Source: Candidatus Sulfuricurvum sp. RIFRC-1 (lineage in GTDB: Bacteria > Campylobacterota > Campylobacteria > Campylobacterales > Sulfurimonadaceae). Taken from it: DNA of 64,000 bases. Under the pieces are notes generated by a model. It worked only from the letters and a program-made list of their open reading frames with translations. It was not told where the DNA came from and made no database searches. A program made the position numbers and the translations under genes. The DNA lies in assembly GCF_000310245.1 (NCBI RefSeq), contig NC_020505.1, forward strand, positions 1,770,001-1,834,000. Direction: 5' to 3'. Positions within the stretch are counted from its first letter, which is position 1; each line of letters opens with the position of its first letter. Of the stretch, positions 34,591-43,992 are shown in pieces.

Positions 34591-34813
34591 TAAGATCATT
34601 TTTGATCGTATAGATGAGGCGATGTTCAGCGGTAATCCGTCGGGACAGATACCCCGATAAATTCTCTTTCAACCGCTCAGGTTTTCCCAACCCCTCATCA
34701 GGATTTCGGCGGATGTCTTCTAAGAGTGTATTGATCCTCTTTAGAATCTTTTTGTCGTTGTGTTGCCAATAGAGATAGTCTTCCCATCCCTTTGTCGAAA
34801 ACGCGATCATCAA
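34559..34813 (-). CDS. yoeB: YoeB/Txe-family toxin
   Basis: The 84-residue ribosome-dependent mRNA endonuclease shows the family pattern WEDYLYWQHNDKKILKRINTL, then GKPERLKENLSGYLSRRI, then EHRLIYTI and the C-terminal CRYHY, which contain the catalytic Glu/Arg/His of YoeB. The start overlaps the antitoxin stop by 4 bases. All catalytic positions look intact, so the toxin should be active. Confidence 0.92.
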   Translation of the reverse strand: MMIAFSTKGWEDYLYWQHNDKKILKRINTLLEDIRRNPDEGLGKPERLKENLSGYLSRRITAEHRLIYTIKNDLIIVAQCRYHY

Positions 34814-35061
34814 CTCGCTATCTCTCGAATGGTGAATTCCCCTTTTTCGATCTCTTCGATTGAATCCATCAAACGATCACGATTTGTTTTAGACGAGAGC
34901 AGATACATCGTCTCTTTCATCGACGCATACTCTTCATAGGAGATCAACACGGCGCTTTGGTTATCTTTGGTCGTGATGATGTACTCTTCACAGTCGTTGC
35001 ACACGCTGTCAATCATACTTCGCAGATTATTACGTGCCGCAGAATAAAACATGGCTTGCAT
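34810..35061 (-). CDS. yefM: YefM/Phd-family antitoxin
   Basis: The 83-residue protein has the Phd/YefM N-terminal DNA-binding fold (YSAARNNLRSMIDSVCNDCEEYIITTKDNQSAVLISYEEY) and a flexible acidic C-terminus that wraps the toxin. It is first in the operon, as usual, and with YoeB should repress its own promoter through the repeats upstream. The start may be Met1 or Met4. Confidence 0.92.
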   Translation of the reverse strand: MQAMFYSAARNNLRSMIDSVCNDCEEYIITTKDNQSAVLISYEEYASMKETMYLLSSKTNRDRLMDSIEEIEKGEFTIREIAS

Positions 35062-35073
35062 CGCAAACTCCTT

Positions 35074-35132
35074 ATTTTGTCAATATGTTGTCATAATATC
35101 GGATAAAACTAATTTTGTCAAGATATTGTCAT
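35074..35132 (-). promoter_or_regulatory. yefM-yoeB promoter with paired operator repeats
   Basis: The minus strand has TTGACA (35121-35116), 17 bases, then TATTAT (35098-35093). Two near-identical 21-base direct repeats cover it, at 35074-35094 and 35112-35132: each is ATGACAA, two to four variable bases, then TTGACAAAAT. They are 38 bases apart, about 3.6 helical turns, which would suit cooperative binding of YefM-YoeB. Confidence 0.7.
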
Positions 35133-35142
35133 ATTAGAAATC

Positions 35143-35547
35143 TTATTTAAAAAAAGCCCTCTGCTTTAGAAGTAAATATATAATTGGAATATAAAAGACT
35201 ATCTTGAGCAGATAGATTATTCTCTCCAATATTGCACTATTTTCTGCAAAATAGGCGGTTATTGTAATTGTATTCATAAAAGCTGTGAAACCAAATATGA
35301 TGACTACTAACCACATCGCCCATTTATTCCCTTTCAATAAAAAATAATTTATTCCAAAAATCAAAAATAGCCCAGTTAAAATTGTTACTATTTTACGCCC
35401 AATAGCATAAATAATATCAAGAATAAAGAAACTTTCTGTCCCGTACATTCCAGCTACGATAAATATCAATATTAAAGGGATAATGACACTTAACCACAAA
35501 AGCCTTGTTGCCCATATCACCTCTTTTGGTACTATAAGAACTTGCAT
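35143..35547 (-). CDS. Four-helix membrane protein, unknown function
   Basis: The 134-residue protein has four hydrophobic segments (about 15-35, 48-70, 74-95 and 108-128) separated by short polar loops. No motif or family is recognised. Base composition here is richer in A/T than in neighbouring genes, and it sits between a toxin-antitoxin pair and a dispersed repeat, so this may be a small acquired patch. It runs toward yefM, with no clear promoter. Confidence 0.65.
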   Translation of the reverse strand: MQVLIVPKEVIWATRLLWLSVIIPLILIFIVAGMYGTESFFILDIIYAIGRKIVTILTGLFLIFGINYFLLKGNKWAMWLVVIIFGFTAFMNTITITAYFAENSAILERIIYLLKIVFYIPIIYLLLKQRAFFK

Positions 35548-35626
35548 TTTTCACCTTAATCTCATTAAATTTAGTTATTTTACAACTAATCATAGCTATT
35601 CCTAGTCAATTTATGCAATATTTTTT

Positions 35627-35686
35627 CCGTTCGTGGTGAGCTTGTCGAACCATGAACTCACCCTTCGACAGGCTCAGGGCGAACGG
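35627..35686. repeat. 60-base dispersed palindromic repeat
   Basis: CCGTTCG...GCTTGTCGAA and TTCGACAGGCTC...CGAACGG fold into a long hairpin with 19 of 23 arm positions paired and a loop of about 14 bases. The sequence matches a repeat type that I know to be scattered through many unrelated bacterial genomes. It lies in the 222-base gap between the membrane protein gene and serS; the rest of the gap holds only the serS -10 box. Confidence 0.7.
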
Positions 35687-35731
35687 AGGTAGCTAGAGTA
35701 TGATTTTGACCTAATTTCAGCCTCTTTTGGC

Positions 35732-35737
35732 TATAAT
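35732..35737 (+). promoter_or_regulatory. Probable -10 box for serS
   Basis: TATAAT lies 33 bases before the serS ATG. TTGACC at 35706-35711 is 20 bases upstream, too far for a normal -35, so the promoter may depend on the T-rich spacer as is usual in this phylum. Confidence 0.45.
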
Positions 35738-35769
35738 CGATCATTATTTAATCGCAGGAATGACCCTTT

Positions 35770-37014
35770 ATGATCGATGTAAAACTTCTCCAGAAAAATT
35801 TTGACGAAACCGCAACAGCGCTGATGCGCAAAAAAGTATCATCTGAAATAATTGCTGAACTCAAATCCGCTAACGAAACCCTCAAAAGTGCCAAACTCGC
35901 TTACGAAACGCTGCAAGCCAAACAAAACGAATTGAGCCGCCTTTTCGGTCAATACAAAAAAGAGGGAAAAAGCACCGACGAGTTGAAAATCGAAGTCGAT
36001 GCGAACAAAGTAACCCTTAACGATCTTCTCGATACGCAACGCTCCGCCGAAGAAGCTCTCGATGCGATCATCATGCGCGTCCCGAATATCCCCGATGCGG
36101 ATGTTCCCGACGGTGAAGACGAAAACGATAATATCGAAATTCGCAAAGTACTCACTCCTCCGACCTTTACCTTTACCCCAAAAGAGCACTGGGAACTCGC
36201 CGAAGCTAACGGCTGGATCGATTTCGAGAAAGGTGTCAAACTCGCCAAAAGCCGTTTCAGCGTTGTTGGGGGGATGGGTGCCCGTTTAGAGCGTGCCCTT
36301 ATCAACTTTATGCTCGATTTCAACCGCGAGCGCGGATTTGAAGAGTACAGCGTTCCGATGCTCGTGAATCGCCGTGCGTTGGAGGGGACGGGTCAGCTTC
36401 CGAAATTCGAAGATGATTTGTTCAAAGTCGAGGATGAAGAGTTGTATTTGATCCCGACGGCGGAAGTACCTCTCACCAACCTCTACCAAGACGAAATCCT
36501 AAACGGTGCCGAGTTGCCAATCAAAATGACGGGATACACCTCATGTTTCCGTAAAGAAGCGGGAAGCGGCGGACGCGACGTGCGTGGGATGATCCGTCAG
36601 CATCAGTTTCACAAAGTCGAACTTGTCTCCATCACCCGCGCCGATCAAAGTGACGCGGTGTTTGAAGAGATGGTGGCGTGTGCCTCTGATCTTCTCGCGG
36701 CGCTCGGTCTTCCTCACCGTCTCGTTACCCTCTGTACCGGTGATCTCGGTTTCGGTGCGGCGCGTACCGTGGATCTCGAAGTATGGCTTCCGGGACAAAA
36801 TACCTACCGTGAAATCAGCTCTGTTTCCAACACACGGGACTTCCAAGCCCGCCGTGCGAAGATCCGCTACAAAGAAGAGGGGAAAAATATCCTCGCCCAT
36901 ACCCTCAACGGTTCAAGTTTAGCGGTCGGACGGACGATGATAGCTATCATGGAAAATTTCCAACAAGAAGACGGCAGTATCATCATCCCTGCTGTACTCC
37001 AAAAATATCTCTAA
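35770..37014 (+). CDS. serS: Seryl-tRNA synthetase
   Basis: The 414-residue class II synthetase has an N-terminal antiparallel coiled coil (about 30-105) that grips the tRNA long arm, then class II motifs: motif 2 [21 protein letters not shown] and motif 3 near [17 protein letters not shown], with the serine-binding TAEVPLTN. Length is standard. The next gene, pflB, follows after 18 bases; the serS-pflB pairing also occurs in C. jejuni. Confidence 0.97.
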   Translation: MIDVKLLQKNFDETATALMRKKVSSEIIAELKSANETLKSAKLAYETLQAKQNELSRLFGQYKKEGKSTDELKIEVDANKVTLNDLLDTQRSAEEALDAIIMRVPNIPDADVPDGEDENDNIEIRKVLTPPTFTFTPKEHWELAEANGWIDFEKGVKLAKSRFSVVGGMGARLERALINFMLDFNRERGFEEYSVPMLVNRRALEGTGQLPKFEDDLFKVEDEELYLIPTAEVPLTNLYQDEILNGAELPIKMTGYTSCFRKEAGSGGRDVRGMIRQHQFHKVELVSITRADQSDAVFEEMVACASDLLAALGLPHRLVTLCTGDLGFGAARTVDLEVWLPGQNTYREISSVSNTRDFQARRAKIRYKEEGKNILAHTLNGSSLAVGRTMIAIMENFQQEDGSIIIPAVLQKYL

Positions 37015-37032
37015 CCGAAACAAAGAGAGGCT

Positions 37033-39381
37033 ATGGCTGAAGAGCAAGAAGAGATAATCATCATCGAAGAATCGGATGCTGCCGGCGTCGAAAAAACGTC
37101 TGATGCGTCTGAAACACCTTCGGATGAAAAACCAAGTTTTTTAAAAAATAAAAAGCTTATCATTATTGCCGCAGGTGCTCTAGTTCTCCTCCTCTCAATC
37201 GGGGGGGGATTGGTTTTTGTCTTCTCCGGACATTCGGAGGATACCAATGCCACTCTCGAAAAGCCTATTGCCGGACATATTCCGGAAGAAGAACCTCTTA
37301 TGGAACCCAGTGAACTTGAAAATATGATTGAACGGGCTAACTATCTCTACGCCAACGGCAATCAAAATGAAGCACTCAAACTGTATGAAAAAATCGCCCT
37401 TTATTCCGAAGCTATCTCCCAATACAATCTCGGTGTTGTCCAACTCAAAGAGGGGGAATTTGAAGGGGCTCTGGAAAATTTCAAACGCTCGATTGAGAAC
37501 GGTGAAAACCGATGTGTCAGTGCGATCAATGCCGCAGTATGTTGTCTCTATCTAAAACAAGAATCTGATTTCAATACCTACATCAATATGGCACAAACGT
37601 ATCTCCCGCAAGAGAGCAATTCGCCGATGTATTCGTATTATTATTCTCTTATCAACTATTACAAAGGCAATTACCTCGAAGCACTGAGTTCTCTAAAACA
37701 TCCGACGACCGATGAATATATCGGGACACAAAACAAATTACGCGCTAAGATCAATGCTCTTTTTGGAAGTTTTGAAGATGCGATCAATTCCGTAAGAAAT
37801 TCATTTGAAGAAGATGACTCTTTTTCTTTAGGGCTTATGTATGCCAATATCGGTGATTTAGCCTCGGCTCAAAAATATTTGAGTGATGCGATTATTCAGA
37901 GCAATAAGCCGATTCAAGAACAGCTTGCTTTGTCCTTTGTTTATCTAAAATCCGGTCAACATGAAAGTGCCGGGAACTTGATCAGACAAACTACCGATAC
38001 CTACCCTAAAGAGGTTTATACCCCTTATCCCCTCCATGTATTCCTAAAATCATCTCTCTTTAATCCCGACGATATTCAGCACTTTTATCGCGATCGCACA
38101 CAGAGTAATCGCGCTAAAATCTATCAAAATCTCTTTTATTTTGCCCCTTATAAAATATACAATGCAGATCAAACCATCAACTATATCCGTAAAGGGAATG
38201 CCAATATTTATATCGATGACATTAGCAGTGCCAAAGAGTACCTCCAAAAAAGCAGCCGTGCTTCGAGCGTCGATTACGGCATTGCCCTTGCAATCCAAAA
38301 AGCGCTCAGTTCTCGTCTTCGTGACTCCAATGAACAACTTCAAGAACTCTTAAAACGTAATCCTCAGCACTCGATTTTACACTACAATTTGGCTTTAACC
38401 TATGCACAGCTTGGTAATAATGCAAAAGCGTATGAGCACTTTCTACGTTCTTATCATCTCGATGCAAACAATTATATGTCCGGTCTTTTTGCAATTATGA
38501 GTGCAGAAATGATCGGAAAAAGCAATCCAAAGCTCATTGCTATCCTGAAAGATAATCTGGCACAAGAACCGGAAAAGGAAGAGTTTACACTCTATCGTAC
38601 CATGCTCGAAATTACCCAGAATAATTTCCAAGGAGCCGGTAAATGGCTAGAGAACACCTATAAAGAACGCCCTCTTTATCTTGCGCTTCAAATCGCAATC
38701 GCACCCGAAGTCGGAAGAGACGATATTGCCCGTAAGGATGCCAAACGGCTAGCTATTCTCCAACCGCATGATATTCTCCCTCACCTTATGGTAATCGATA
38801 CCCATTTTAAAGAACAAAAACCAAAAGCATTCGCATCATCGGCAATGAACTATCTAAAAAAGCAGTCATTTCGTTATGATGATCTCTATTTCGGCCCGCA
38901 AATAACCCGTGACAAAGCTGTTCTTATGGCCGCCATGACCGGTCAACTAACCCCTCTTATTCAACGCCTTGAAGATAAACTTCAAACCACGACCGATCAT
39001 ACGGTTGATATTATAGAAGCCCTTGCTCAAGCCTATTTCTACAATCAAGATTTTGAAAAATCTTACACCCTGTACAATCAGTTAATCGATACCCATAAAA
39101 TCCGCGATGAACATATTTTCTTTATGGGTGCATGTGCTTCTATCGGAGCAGAACATTATGAAAATGCGATCACCCTTCTGGAACTCGCTAAAATGAAAAA
39201 TCCTGCCTATTTAGAGAGCCGCTATGCCCTCTCAATTTTATACATGCAAATCCGAAACAACCCCGGAGCAATCGTCCATCTCAGTAAAATGGGAAATACG
39301 GGATTTGTCTCTCGCTATTTTGATTTTGGGATTGATACCGAAAAACTCGCAAATGAGCCCCTTAAATATCACCCTCTGTAA
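37033..39381 (+). CDS. pflB: PflB-like TPR scaffold protein of the flagellar motor
   Basis: The 782-residue protein has an acidic cytosolic N-terminus (1-38), one membrane helix (about 41-64) and then a long periplasmic run of TPR-like repeats (for example 96-165, 425-480 and 640-770). C. jejuni PflB (Cj0390) has the same length class and topology and is also directly downstream of serS; it forms the medial disk that holds stator units in the wide Campylobacterota motor. The name rests on topology plus neighbourhood. Its tail overlaps pssA by 13 bases. Confidence 0.8.
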   Translation: MAEEQEEIIIIEESDAAGVEKTSDASETPSDEKPSFLKNKKLIIIAAGALVLLLSIGGGLVFVFSGHSEDTNATLEKPIAGHIPEEEPLMEPSELENMIERANYLYANGNQNEALKLYEKIALYSEAISQYNLGVVQLKEGEFEGALENFKRSIENGENRCVSAINAAVCCLYLKQESDFNTYINMAQTYLPQESNSPMYSYYYSLINYYKGNYLEALSSLKHPTTDEYIGTQNKLRAKINALFGSFEDAINSVRNSFEEDDSFSLGLMYANIGDLASAQKYLSDAIIQSNKPIQEQLALSFVYLKSGQHESAGNLIRQTTDTYPKEVYTPYPLHVFLKSSLFNPDDIQHFYRDRTQSNRAKIYQNLFYFAPYKIYNADQTINYIRKGNANIYIDDISSAKEYLQKSSRASSVDYGIALAIQKALSSRLRDSNEQLQELLKRNPQHSILHYNLALTYAQLGNNAKAYEHFLRSYHLDANNYMSGLFAIMSAEMIGKSNPKLIAILKDNLAQEPEKEEFTLYRTMLEITQNNFQGAGKWLENTYKERPLYLALQIAIAPEVGRDDIARKDAKRLAILQPHDILPHLMVIDTHFKEQKPKAFASSAMNYLKKQSFRYDDLYFGPQITRDKAVLMAAMTGQLTPLIQRLEDKLQTTTDHTVDIIEALAQAYFYNQDFEKSYTLYNQLIDTHKIRDEHIFFMGACASIGAEHYENAITLLELAKMKNPAYLESRYALSILYMQIRNNPGAIVHLSKMGNTGFVSRYFDFGIDTEKLANEPLKYHPL

Positions 39382-40091
39382 ATAAGACGTCTTAGCAGAT
39401 AAAAAGAGGCGCGCAGCGGGCCATACATCAAATACCCTGCCGCTAATATTGCCAAAGCCTCAATCGGATAGATAAATACCCCCAAAGCGACAACAATCAA
39501 ACCTACAAGAAAGCGCATGAAATGAAATGTTTTAAAATTCATTTTTTTAAAGCTGGGATAGCGGATATTACTCACCATCAAAATCGATAAAACAACAGCT
39601 AACGGCAGAGTAAAAACTTTCAATCCAACAAAAGCAGGGTATTGTTCTAATAATATAACAGCAATAGAAATCATAATGGCAGCTGTCGGGATCGGAAGAC
39701 CGATAAAAACACTCGGTTCAATTCGTGAGGTTGTTACGTTAAATCGGGCAAGACGCACCGCACCGAAAATAATAAACAGTGCACTGACAACTATCCCTGT
39801 TCTTCCATAACTCTCACCAACGTACAAGTAAAGGAGCAATGCAGGGGCAACCCCAAATGCGACAATATCCGCCAACGAATCAAATTCGACACCGAAATGG
39901 CTTGCCGTATTCGTCATTCTCGCTACACGTCCGTCTAGACCGTCAAAAATCAACGCTAAAAAGATAAACCAGGCGGCAGAAACAAAAGAGCCTTCAAGCC
40001 CTAATGCAATCGCATAAAATCCGGTAAAAATAGAAGCAGCGGTAAAAAGATTCGGGAGAAGATAGGCGATGGGCGGAGGAGCTTGGCGCAT
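39369..40091 (-). CDS. pssA: CDP-diacylglycerol-serine O-phosphatidyltransferase
   Basis: PssA makes phosphatidylserine, the precursor of phosphatidylethanolamine. The 240-residue membrane protein has the complete CDP-alcohol motif (DG, two residues, AR, eight residues, G, three, D, three, D) near residue 50-75 in GRVARMTNTASHFG, and about six hydrophobic helices. It follows the PSD-like gene by 4 bases in the order ftsH-psd-like-pssA conserved in Campylobacter and Helicobacter. Confidence 0.94.
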   Translation of the reverse strand: MRQAPPPIAYLLPNLFTAASIFTGFYAIALGLEGSFVSAAWFIFLALIFDGLDGRVARMTNTASHFGVEFDSLADIVAFGVAPALLLYLYVGESYGRTGIVVSALFIIFGAVRLARFNVTTSRIEPSVFIGLPIPTAAIMISIAVILLEQYPAFVGLKVFTLPLAVVLSILMVSNIRYPSFKKMNFKTFHFMRFLVGLIVVALGVFIYPIEALAILAAGYLMYGPLRASFYLLRRLIYRG

Positions 40092-40095
40092 CGGA

Positions 40096-40743
40096 TTACG
40101 CGGCGTTTAGATATCCGATAACACTCTCACCGGCTCGAACAGAAGTACCGGCATTCACCGAGATACGGGTATTTTCAGGAAGATAAATAACGCTGCGCCC
40201 TTTGGCTAAAAAACCATAACGAGCACCCTCTTTGAATTTTTGGCTTTTTTCCAACTCAATCCCGATAGGGAAACAGCTTTGCTCACTAAGATGCTCAATA
40301 TAGATTTCGTCCCCTTTTGTGGATCGAAATGAGATGACCGCTTTTTCATTCAGCGTATCGGAAAGGGGATTATAAAGCGGTAAAGAAGCACCGTGACGAA
40401 TCTTAAAACCTTCCACCACACCATCAAACGGAGCACGAAGCATCGAGACGTCCCACAACGAATTCATAATGGTTACTTTCGTCATCTTTTGCTCATCAAC
40501 AATTGTCTCTTCAATCGATAGCACAATACCATCAACGCTGCTGATAACACTGTCTTGTTCTGTTTCAGACGTATTGCGCTCAGGATTACGAAAAATTACC
40601 AAGACTGCAAGCAGTAAGCCCCCGGTAATAAATTGGAACAAGTGTAAAGCAGTCATCGTAAAGAATAAAAAAAGAGCGCCAATTACGCCGGTAAGTAGCC
40701 AACCTCGGCTTGAGAGGATAAAGGTATCGGTTTGAACGCTCAT
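40096..40743 (-). CDS. Phosphatidylserine decarboxylase-related membrane protein
   Basis: The 215-residue protein has two N-terminal membrane helices (about 14-32 and 35-52) and a PSD-like beta-rich domain (SSVDGIV 68-74; DVSMLRAPFDG 98-108; GFLAKGRSVIYLP 177-189). In active enzymes the second motif carries His (DVH) and the third is LGST or GGSS, cut to make the pyruvoyl group. Here His is Ser and the cut site reads KGRS, so self-processing is doubtful. It lies between ftsH and pssA, so a role in phospholipid metabolism is inferred. Confidence 0.75.
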   Translation of the reverse strand: MSVQTDTFILSSRGWLLTGVIGALFLFFTMTALHLFQFITGGLLLAVLVIFRNPERNTSETEQDSVISSVDGIVLSIEETIVDEQKMTKVTIMNSLWDVSMLRAPFDGVVEGFKIRHGASLPLYNPLSDTLNEKAVISFRSTKGDEIYIEHLSEQSCFPIGIELEKSQKFKEGARYGFLAKGRSVIYLPENTRISVNAGTSVRAGESVIGYLNAA

Positions 40744-40753
40744 CTAGTACTCC

Positions 40754-42715
40754 TTATTCGTCAATAACAATTTTTTTACTCGAAGGTATCTCTTTACGCG
40801 GTTCGAGTTTCGTTTCGACATTATGCTCGATTTCAAAAGTTTCAATTATTGCACGAACTTGATCACCGCTAATATTCTCTTTTGCATACAAAAGTTCCAC
40901 GATTTTCTCGATGGCATCATGATACTCTTCCAAGCGATTTTTGACCGCAATGTAACGCTCAGCCAATGTTGTTTTGATGAAGTTATCCATCTCTTCAGCC
41001 ATTTTATCACTGTATTCTTTGGCCTGAGTCATTCCGCCGCCCAAGAAAGTACTGCGTTGACGTTCTAATACCATCAATCCTGCAACATCGCTCATACCGT
41101 ACATCTGTACCATTGCTTTGAGAATGTCCGTAGCACGCTCCAAATCGTTTGCAGCACCCGTAGAGATTTCACCGATAAAGACCTCTTCTGCCGCACGTCC
41201 TCCGAGCAATACGTCGATTTCAGCGATTAGTTCATGACGTTGCATGAGATATTTGTTCTCTTCCGGAGTATTGAGCGTATAGCCTAATGCCGCTAAACCA
41301 CGAGGGACGATCGAAACTTTAGAAACCTTTTTGGCTCCTCTCGTCGTCTCAGCCAGCAACGCATGTCCGCTTTCATGATAAGCAACGATACGTTTCTCTT
41401 TTTCATCAATACGGCGGCTCTTTTTCGACAGTCCTGCAATCGCACGTTCTACCGCTTCACGCATATCGGCTTGACGTACCGTTTTTTGGCTTTTACGTCC
41501 GGCTAACAATGCCGCTTCATTGATGATATTGGCTAAATCAGCTCCGGCAAGACCTGCGGTTAACCGGGCAATCTCTTCGAGATCGACATCGGCGTCTTGC
41601 TTAACCCCTTTTGCATGGACATTGAGGATATCAATACGCCCTTGGAAATCGGGTTTATCGACCAAAACCTGTCGGTCAAATCGACCCGGACGCAGCAATG
41701 CAGGGTCGAGAATCTCAGGACGGTTCGTAGCCGCTAAAATAATGATCGGTGTATCGGTTCCAAAACCGTCCATCTCGGCAAGAAGTTGATTGAGGGTTTG
41801 TTCACGCTCATCATTTCCCCCCATCATTCCTCCGGCCGCACGGCTTTTACCGATGGCATCAATCTCATCGATAAAGATAATAGAGGGCGCATCTTTTTTC
41901 GCCTGTTCAAACAAATCACGAACACGCGCCGCACCGACACCCACAAACATTTCGATAAAGCTTGATCCCGATACAGAGAAAAACGGTACTTCCGCTTCTC
42001 CCGCTACCGCTTTGGCCAATAATGTTTTACCCGTACCCGGACTACCGACGAGCAATACCCCTTTAGGGATTTTAGCTCCGAGCTCAACGTAGCGATCCGG
42101 TGACTTCAAGAAATCAACGATTTCCAACACCTCTTCTTTTGCTTCTTGAGCGCCCGCAACATCATCAAATTTGGTTTTAGGCTTTTCAGAATTAATCAAT
42201 TTTTTGGAATTACCCATACCCAAAATGCCGCCACCCATGCTCTTTTGCATTCGTCCCGCAAAAAACATCCAAATAGCAATGATGATTAAAAAGGGGAATA
42301 ACCATCCGAACATCTCGGTAAACCAATTGCTCTCCGAAAATCCGACATAGTTGATCTGTTTTTCATCAAGAAGCGGAATAAGCGTCGTATCCGGCCCGAC
42401 AATACGGGTCGTATAGGCGACTTTTCCTTCTCCGTCACTGCCGATAGCTCGGATATAGGTTTGTCCGATCGATACTTTCTCAACTTGTTTGTCTTGGATA
42501 AGACGTTTGAGATCAGCATAACTTATCTCTTGAGTACGGGTAACGTTTTGACCGTTAATTTTCCCGGCCAATTCATTTTCATCCCCAATAACCGCTTTAA
42601 AAAGGATAATAACCGCAATTGAAAAAATAGCAAAAGTGATTAAAGGATTTTTGTTAAAAAAATTACCGTTTTTATCGGGATTCGGATTCGATTCGTTTTG
42701 AGCCATATTATTCAT
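40754..42715 (-). CDS. ftsH: ATP-dependent zinc metalloprotease FtsH
   Basis: The 653-residue membrane protease has two membrane helices (about 25-45 and 135-155) around a periplasmic domain, the AAA+ module with Walker A GSPGTGKT, Walker [12 protein letters not shown] and the arginine-finger RPGRFDRQ, and the zinc site HESGH. It degrades membrane and regulatory proteins. The start lies inside the end of prmA (8-base overlap). All key residues are present. Confidence 0.97.
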   Translation of the reverse strand: MNNMAQNESNPNPDKNGNFFNKNPLITFAIFSIAVIILFKAVIGDENELAGKINGQNVTRTQEISYADLKRLIQDKQVEKVSIGQTYIRAIGSDGEGKVAYTTRIVGPDTTLIPLLDEKQINYVGFSESNWFTEMFGWLFPFLIIIAIWMFFAGRMQKSMGGGILGMGNSKKLINSEKPKTKFDDVAGAQEAKEEVLEIVDFLKSPDRYVELGAKIPKGVLLVGSPGTGKTLLAKAVAGEAEVPFFSVSGSSFIEMFVGVGAARVRDLFEQAKKDAPSIIFIDEIDAIGKSRAAGGMMGGNDEREQTLNQLLAEMDGFGTDTPIIILAATNRPEILDPALLRPGRFDRQVLVDKPDFQGRIDILNVHAKGVKQDADVDLEEIARLTAGLAGADLANIINEAALLAGRKSQKTVRQADMREAVERAIAGLSKKSRRIDEKEKRIVAYHESGHALLAETTRGAKKVSKVSIVPRGLAALGYTLNTPEENKYLMQRHELIAEIDVLLGGRAAEEVFIGEISTGAANDLERATDILKAMVQMYGMSDVAGLMVLERQRSTFLGGGMTQAKEYSDKMAEEMDNFIKTTLAERYIAVKNRLEEYHDAIEKIVELLYAKENISGDQVRAIIETFEIEHNVETKLEPRKEIPSSKKIVIDE

Positions 42716-43544
42716 TTCCTTTTTGGGTTACGACAAGCGTTACCCATTCGTTTTCCACAAGACGCTCTGTCAAATCAAAGCTTTTGTATGCACGTAAAAC
42801 TTTATCTTCATATTTGTCCATTATCCCTGAGAGAATCAAAACTCCCCCTTCGCGTAACCGTTTTTTAAGATCACTCGCAATAAAAACGAGGACATCTGCA
42901 ACGATATTAGCGATTATAACATCATATTTTTCATCACTCTCTTGGACTGGACCTTCCCACAAACGGCGGTAAGCAATAGAGTTTTGTTCGGCATTGACGA
43001 TGGCATTTTCAACGGATAAAGGATCGGTATCACACGCATCGACAACGGCACCTTTTTTAATCGCCGCAATCGCTAAAATCCCGCTGCCGCATCCGACATC
43101 CATAACGATATCGCCTTCTTTGACGTATTTAGCAACTCCTCGCAGGCACGAAGCGGTAGTCGGGTGATGACCGGTTCCAAATGCCAAAGCCGGATCGATT
43201 GCGATGTTCAACATCCCCTCACGAGGCTCTTCCCATGTTGGATGGATATAAAACGGTTCTATTTCGATCGGAGTAATCCCTTGCTGATATTGCGCGATCC
43301 AATCATCGTTTTTCTCTTTGCTGAGTTCCATTTCGACATCAATAACTTCACCTAATGCCCGCTGGAGGGCTTCAGCGAACTGCCCGATTCCCCACATAAC
43401 CGTTTCAAGGTCTTCTTCGCTACGGATGATAAATCCCTCATCAATCTCTTCAAAACCAACCGGAAGAACGTCAACTAAAAAATCGCTAAAAAGTTCTATA
43501 TGCGATGATGGCTTCACCACCAACATGTAATAGTGATCTTGCAT
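42708..43544 (-). CDS. prmA: Ribosomal protein L11 methyltransferase
   Basis: The 278-residue SAM-dependent enzyme shows FGTGHHPTTASCLRG, then VMDVGCGSGILAIAAIKKGA (SAM-binding motif I), DACDTDPLSVENA, and ANIVADVLV, the PrmA version of the catalytic NxxA/NIL motif. It is translationally linked to cheY (1-base overlap) and ftsH (8-base overlap) in the conserved cheY-prmA-ftsH order. Confidence 0.94.
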   Translation of the reverse strand: MQDHYYMLVVKPSSHIELFSDFLVDVLPVGFEEIDEGFIIRSEEDLETVMWGIGQFAEALQRALGEVIDVEMELSKEKNDDWIAQYQQGITPIEIEPFYIHPTWEEPREGMLNIAIDPALAFGTGHHPTTASCLRGVAKYVKEGDIVMDVGCGSGILAIAAIKKGAVVDACDTDPLSVENAIVNAEQNSIAYRRLWEGPVQESDEKYDVIIANIVADVLVFIASDLKKRLREGGVLILSGIMDKYEDKVLRAYKSFDLTERLVENEWVTLVVTQKGNE

Positions 43545-43918
43545 TAACCCTCAGTACCAAGAACAGCTGCAAGTTTCTCTTTCAAAACTTGAGGAGTGAA
43601 CGGTTTAACAATATAGTTGTTAACCCCTGCTTTAAGGGCAGTAATAACTTCTGCTTTCCCCCCTTCTGTGGTAACCATAATAATCGGAAGGTCTGCGAAA
43701 CGTGAATCAGCACGTACTTTCTTAACCAATTCCAATCCATTCATCTCTGGCATATTCCAGTCGGTAATCAACATTCCTATATCAGCGTTAGCATCAAGAA
43801 CACCCCATCCCTGAAGTCCGTCTTCACCTTCCAAAACATCTTCATAACCAAGTCGTGAAAGTGTATTTTTGATGATACGGCGCATTGTCGAACTATCATC
43901 TACAACCAATAATTTCAA
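43544..43918 (-). CDS. cheY: Chemotaxis response regulator CheY
   Basis: The 124-residue single receiver domain has the acidic pair in LLVVDDSSTMRR, the phosphorylated Asp in LITDWNMPEMNG (Asp53 from the start used here), Thr in MVTTEGG and Lys in IVKPFTP. Phospho-CheY binds the flagellar switch. I set the start at TTG 43918 because AAAGGA lies 6 bases before it and the result matches the 124-residue H. pylori CheY1 N-terminus; another in-frame TTG is 18 bases upstream. Confidence 0.93.
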   Translation of the reverse strand: MKLLVVDDSSTMRRIIKNTLSRLGYEDVLEGEDGLQGWGVLDANADIGMLITDWNMPEMNGLELVKKVRADSRFADLPIIMVTTEGGKAEVITALKAGVNNYIVKPFTPQVLKEKLAAVLGTEG

Positions 43919-43992
43919 AGTACGTCCTTTTGTCAATTCTTACTAAACAGAATAAATATCCCAATGATAACCTATCCATCTTTGCGGTAAGT

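Noticed and set aside
34338-35769. Prophage or genomic island
   Set aside because: It has a toxin-antitoxin pair and repeats but no integrase, phage gene, tRNA or flanking direct repeats.
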